NCBI GenBank assembly: GCA_003952965.2
Contig: CM025854.1
Coordinates: 26,999,462 to 27,063,461 of the forward strand
Direction: 5' to 3'
From: Morella rubra
Taxonomy: Eukaryota > Streptophyta > Magnoliopsida > Fagales > Myricaceae
Length of the DNA stretch: 64,000 nt
The notes under the pieces were generated by a model. The model saw nothing but the letters and a program-made list of their open reading frames with translations, did no database searches and was not told where the DNA came from. The translations under genes and the position numbers were made by a program. Shown here piece by piece: positions 60,305 to 64,000 of the stretch (its first letter is position 1; every line of letters begins with the position of its first letter).

Positions 60305-63300
60305 TTAAACATTACTGCAGTCCAATGCCTTGATTGTCTTTCGGTGCCACATTGCGGTGTCAGGATCAAATCTCAACTCCCATGTAGGCCAGTAGTGCAA
60401 ATCCTGCTTCAACGTTAGTACCCGAGGCTTCCCATTCAGATAGACTGTCCTCACACGAACAAACTCCCCATGCTCCAATTCCTGAATTGATGTTAAGAGG
60501 ATCTTTTAGAACCTGTGTTCAACTATGCACATACAGTTTCCTTCGCTCTTGTGAAATTGCAAATAAAAACAGCAAAATCATTATTTTTTTTTTATAACAT
60601 GGAAATCCCCCAAAGCTGGACCCGTTTGGCCCAACCCTGAAGTACAAACCACGGCCACTGGACCGACCCCACAACCCAGGGAGCAGATAAGTCAAGAACT
60701 CGCCCAGCAGCAGGAAAATCCATCCCACACCCTTGAGACTCGAACTTGGTACGTCGAGCCCCAAGGAGGATATCCCTCCTAACCACTGAGCTATCGCCGT
60801 TGGGGGTCAAAATCATTATTGTTCATTCACATGCACTGCCAACATCTGCTTAAAACAAACATAATGTATATGGAAGGATACATTATTTATCATACATAAA
60901 ACGATTAAGCAAGCAACCATGGCCAAAACGTTAACTTTTTAATGAAATGACAAGAAGGTCTGAAAGGTCTTGGAAGCCCAAGTCAAAGTTAGGCTTATTT
61001 GAAATGCCACGTCCAGTACCCATTATCCAGACTGAGCACCTAACTTATGTTGAATGCCACTGCCAGCTACTGTTGAAATGAATTCTTCATGTCTAGCTTT
61101 TAACAGTCGCATGAAAGCTAACTTGAAGTCGGAAAACCATGTATGTTGCGCCACAAGGTTTTCAGATTTCCAAGTGGCTATCGATATTGCATGTTTAAAA
61201 CAAGTGGGAAAGAAAAGAAGAAGAAACAAAAAAGTGACAGATTACGAGGTGAGAGGGCCTTTGTGGAATTTTCAAGTCACACAAACACAGGCATGTTCTT
61301 GCTCACACATATGCTGACACATGCATTTCTAGAGGAAAAGAGGGAGGGAGATGGCTTATATACCTTTGTCACATTAACCAAAGCATCTAAATCGGGAGTT
61401 GGTTTTCCATTAACTTCAACGATCCACTGAAGTGCATGGAGACCATACCTATGCACTGGACTGCCATGGCACCACCTGGTAAATTTAACAATTGCCATCT
61501 GCACTCAATCAGTCCAAACATTGGAATGCTACTTAACGTATTAGAAATTTAACAGATTGCCATCCATACTCAACTACTTAACATTCACTTTTGACTGTAA
61601 TAACAAGGAAAAAATCATTTTTGATCCTTGAGTTTTACACTGTTTTCATAGTAAGTCCTTGAGTTTTAGGCTCTTTAAAAAAAGTTTTTCTATCAACTCT
61701 TCGTCCATCCCACTAACAACAGAAGATTCACCTTAGTAGAAATTTAAGTCAACAACTCACGTGATGCTCCCACCTATCTAATAAGAAATGTTGGCCACAT
61801 TTGACACAACTTCACCAACTATCCACGAACTGGCGCCAGTCCAACCTGCTCGACTCAAGCCCATCCTCCCCTACCCTTTCCCTTATTGGACAATTGGGAG
61901 AATCACGTGGACAGCTGACTTGGATTTTTGCTGAGATGGACTTTAGGTCATTAGTGGGCCTGGACGAGGAGCTGACAGAAAGACTTCTGTTTTAAAGAGC
62001 CCAAAATTGAAAGACAAAAATTTTAGTTTTAAAACCCAAGAACCTATTTTGAAAACGGTGTAAAACTCAAGGACCAAAAATAATTTTTACCTAATAACAA
62101 ATATCCAACTTTTGTGATGTGAAGCATTTTTCTACGCCATCCAGAAACATGCAGTCTGAAAACACTTGCTCAAGTTACTTGTTAGAGAGTGCTAATACAA
62201 CAGTTATTATGCTAGAAAATCTAATATCCCTTCTGATCACTGTCGCCATGCTAAATGGTTGCTGTCATCTCTGTATAAGATAAAGCAAGGGATGTTCGTA
62301 ATAAGCAAATCTCATACCTCACCACATACACACCATGACCTTCTTCAGGAAGAAATCCCAGAGCACGTACTGCCGGGTGAGGATCCTGAACAATACACCC
62401 ACACCAATTTATCACACGAGTTGTGCCATTCCCATCCCTAACATCTGTTCCCACCAGAATCTCAATTTCATGTCCCTGGCAGACAATAGATGAAACATGA
62501 ATAATGATTCATTCAATAGCTCCACCTATTAATAACGCTTCAGGTCACAACAATAAGAAATAGATAAATATACCTACACAAGACAATCTTCAAACCATCC
62601 ACATAGAAGAAATTGTAAAAATAAAGGAAAAGCCATATGGTATCTATGATGTGCTTACCTGCCGGAAAATAGTCAAGTTAAGCTTCCCGTCATTGTTATC
62701 ATATTTGTCTAATGCTCGGCAAGCATTTTCTATGTCATGGAAACAAGTAACTGGCTCTTTGTTGATGGCCAAGACCATGTCTCCCTGTTCCAATAAATTT
62801 TCCGCTTTTGATCCAGCCAAACAACCCTTCACACGTAAAACCTGTCGTCTGATTGGATCTTTCTTGACAAGAGCCTACAAGGAAAATTTACCAATTACTG
62901 ATAGTGAAAAACAGTCTCTGAGATTCTATAGAACATCAGATAACATGTTCAGGTGTGTTTTAGATAGGTCTGGGTTTAGATAAAAGTGACTTCAAGTAGT
63001 CTCCCAAATTTCATGTCTCCGCTTGTCATGACAAAAGCTTGATTAAAAACTATGGTATTCACACTTTCGCAAGTAAAAGCAAGTTTGAAACTACCAAAAT
63101 GCCACACTTCTAGCAGAAAATGCCACTGATCTTATACTCACAAAAAGCAACATCATTTTTTAAACATCCCAAGAGGGCTTAAGCTTTTTATCATCCTGGC
63201 GTTGAGCAACTATTGAAAGTCTGCACATATATATATGGTCTATTTCATGTACACCTAAATATTCTAGGAACCAAATATCATGATCAATATCACATTTTCC

Positions 63301-64000
63301 TTCCCATTAAGATGATCATAGCCAATATGAATTTAAAGTAAAAAGAGAAACAAACCACTTTCTTTATCATCAACTTATATCAATATCTTTAGTCTAATTC
63401 AGGAGACAAATGCATCCACATTGAACCCTAAAAGAGGGAAAGGAGGCAGGAAACAATTTGCTGAGGAACAATACATACTTCCACCCAATTGTCACCCAGT
63501 CCAAAATTCCGGGCCTTTGATAGAAGTGTAGGATAAAGTTCGACCTCTAAAATTCTAACAAGTGGCATTGGCCTTCTGACACCATTTATGAGAAGAGGTG
63601 ACCCATTTGCACCAGATATGATTTTGTCAAGGACTTGGCTGATTGTATATATTGGGATACCTCCGACAAATTGATGATCCTGAGACGAATTGGAACCAAA
63701 TTTCAACTGAAATTAGAAATATGCATCAGAGTCATGCTATAAGGAAGGATATCAGAAGCAGCAAAATCACAATGGAAACCTGAATTTTTTTGAGTTTCTT
63801 GGCCCCAATGGAAACCCGAGTTGAAAAGCTTCCCCAGATTGCATGGACCCTTCCACGCTCATCAGTTAACACCCCGGTAAATGTACTACCAAAATCTGAT
63901 ACAAAGGACCACATGACACATCATCAGTGCATCGAAGGAAACATCAGGTAGGAAAAGAAATTTATTAACAGCCACGCAAACTGCCTGCCAATACCGTGCT
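60305..64000 (-). CDS. DEGP7: Deg7-type protease (protease Do-like 7), C-terminal part, runs off right edge
   Basis: Large plant Deg/HtrA family member; the Arabidopsis orthologue is linked to thylakoid/photosystem II repair. Exons read on the minus strand: 63895-63816 (or to 63780), 63706-63479, 62874-62659, 62475-62318, 61475-61364, 60481-60305. Phases join and the stop TAA is at 60305-60307. About 322 C-terminal residues are covered; the N-terminal protease domain with the catalytic triad is outside the window. Conserved blocks: RPMPLVRILEVELYPTLLSK, VKGCLAGSKAENLLEQGDMV (a PDZ core), GNGTTRVINWCGCIVQDPHP, ALGFLPEEGHGVYVV, LQWIVEVNGKPTPDLDAL and LTLKQDLHYWPTWELRFDPD. The protein ends IKALDCSNV. 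The first visible intron has two possible in-frame donors. Introns hold a SINE (60586-60807) and a Mutator-like MITE (61607-62091). Confidence 0.95.
60586..60807 (-). mobile_element. tRNA-derived SINE in DEGP7 intron
   Basis: Read on the minus strand, the 222-bp element starts CCCCCAACGGCGATAGCTCA with a pol III A box (TAGCTCAGTGGTTAGG) and a B box (AGTTCGAGTCTC) at tRNA-like spacing. It ends in an A-run after GGGGGATTTCCATGTTAT. It is flanked by the exact 13-bp direct repeat CAAAATCATTATT at 60573-60585 and 60808-60820. It has the same orientation as the host gene. The long intact duplication indicates a rather young insertion. Confidence 0.93.
61607..62091. mobile_element. 485-bp Mutator-like MITE in DEGP7 intron
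   Basis: An exact 9-bp duplication TAATAACAA lies at 61598-61606 and 62092-62100. The ends are GGAAAAAATCATTTTTGATC and, complemented, GGTAAAAATTATTTTTGGTC. The inverted repeat continues through CCTTGAGTTTTACAC and GTCCTTGAGTTTTAGGCTCT-like sequence for over 80 bp. Nine-base target duplication plus long terminal repeats fit a Mutator-derived MITE. No coding potential. Confidence 0.9.

Noticed and set aside
1-64000. search for CRISPR arrays, bacterial operons, tRNA or rRNA genes
   Set aside because: None seen; the only tRNA-like sequence is the SINE at 60586-60807, and the window is clearly plant nuclear DNA.

Overview
The window is nuclear DNA of a eudicot plant, probably a woody species judging by the long, transposon-rich introns and intergenic spaces. 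Genes have plant spliceosomal introns, protein families are plant-typical, and overall composition is AT-rich. I cannot fix the species from sequence alone.

Layout, left to right. (1) 0.8-8.8 kb, minus strand: a complete 12-exon gene for the U5 snRNP assembly factor AAR2. Two of its introns hold hAT-type elements with perfect 8-bp target duplications. (2) 9.9-20.9 kb, minus strand: a complete 13-exon pyridoxal kinase gene (SOS4/PDXK type). It has an N-terminal extension before a second in-frame Met and one GC-AG intron. (3) 21.9-22.9 kb: a 0.9-kb palindromic transposon-like element. (4) 24.0-25.2 kb, plus strand: a single-exon trihelix/Myb-SANT-like DNA-binding protein. (5) 25.2-33.3 kb: about 8 kb in which I see no gene, with MITEs and microsatellites. 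(6) 33.3-34.3 kb, plus strand: a three-exon R2R3-MYB of the FaMYB1/VvMYBC2 repressor type with EAR and TLxLF-type motifs. (7) 34.3-41.3 kb: no gene seen, MITE candidates. (8) 41.3-43.2 kb, plus strand: a two-exon DUF4228/PADRE protein. (9) 43.8-51.2 kb: a nested transposon complex. A decayed LINE RNase H domain (minus strand) is split by a 6.56-kb hAT insertion with 8-bp target duplication. That hAT carries a CACTA-type element with a captured REVEILLE (LHY-like MYB) exon, and a degenerate copia-like LTR fragment. (10) 51.7-53.0 kb, minus strand: two small membrane protein genes. (11) 56.0-56.5 kb, plus strand: a secreted proline-rich protein. (12) 60.3-64.0 kb, minus strand: the 3' half of a Deg7-type protease gene (DEGP7), running off the right edge. 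Its introns hold a tRNA-derived SINE and a Mutator-like MITE, both with clear target duplications.

The genes are unrelated housekeeping or regulatory genes; plant genes are transcribed singly and no operon-like logic is visible. The main interest is structural: nested insertions whose order can be read from exact target-site duplications, a gene fragment captured by a CACTA element, and several unusual splice configurations. All exon coordinates were derived by hand from splice signals, reading phase and remembered protein-family conservation. No alignment was run.
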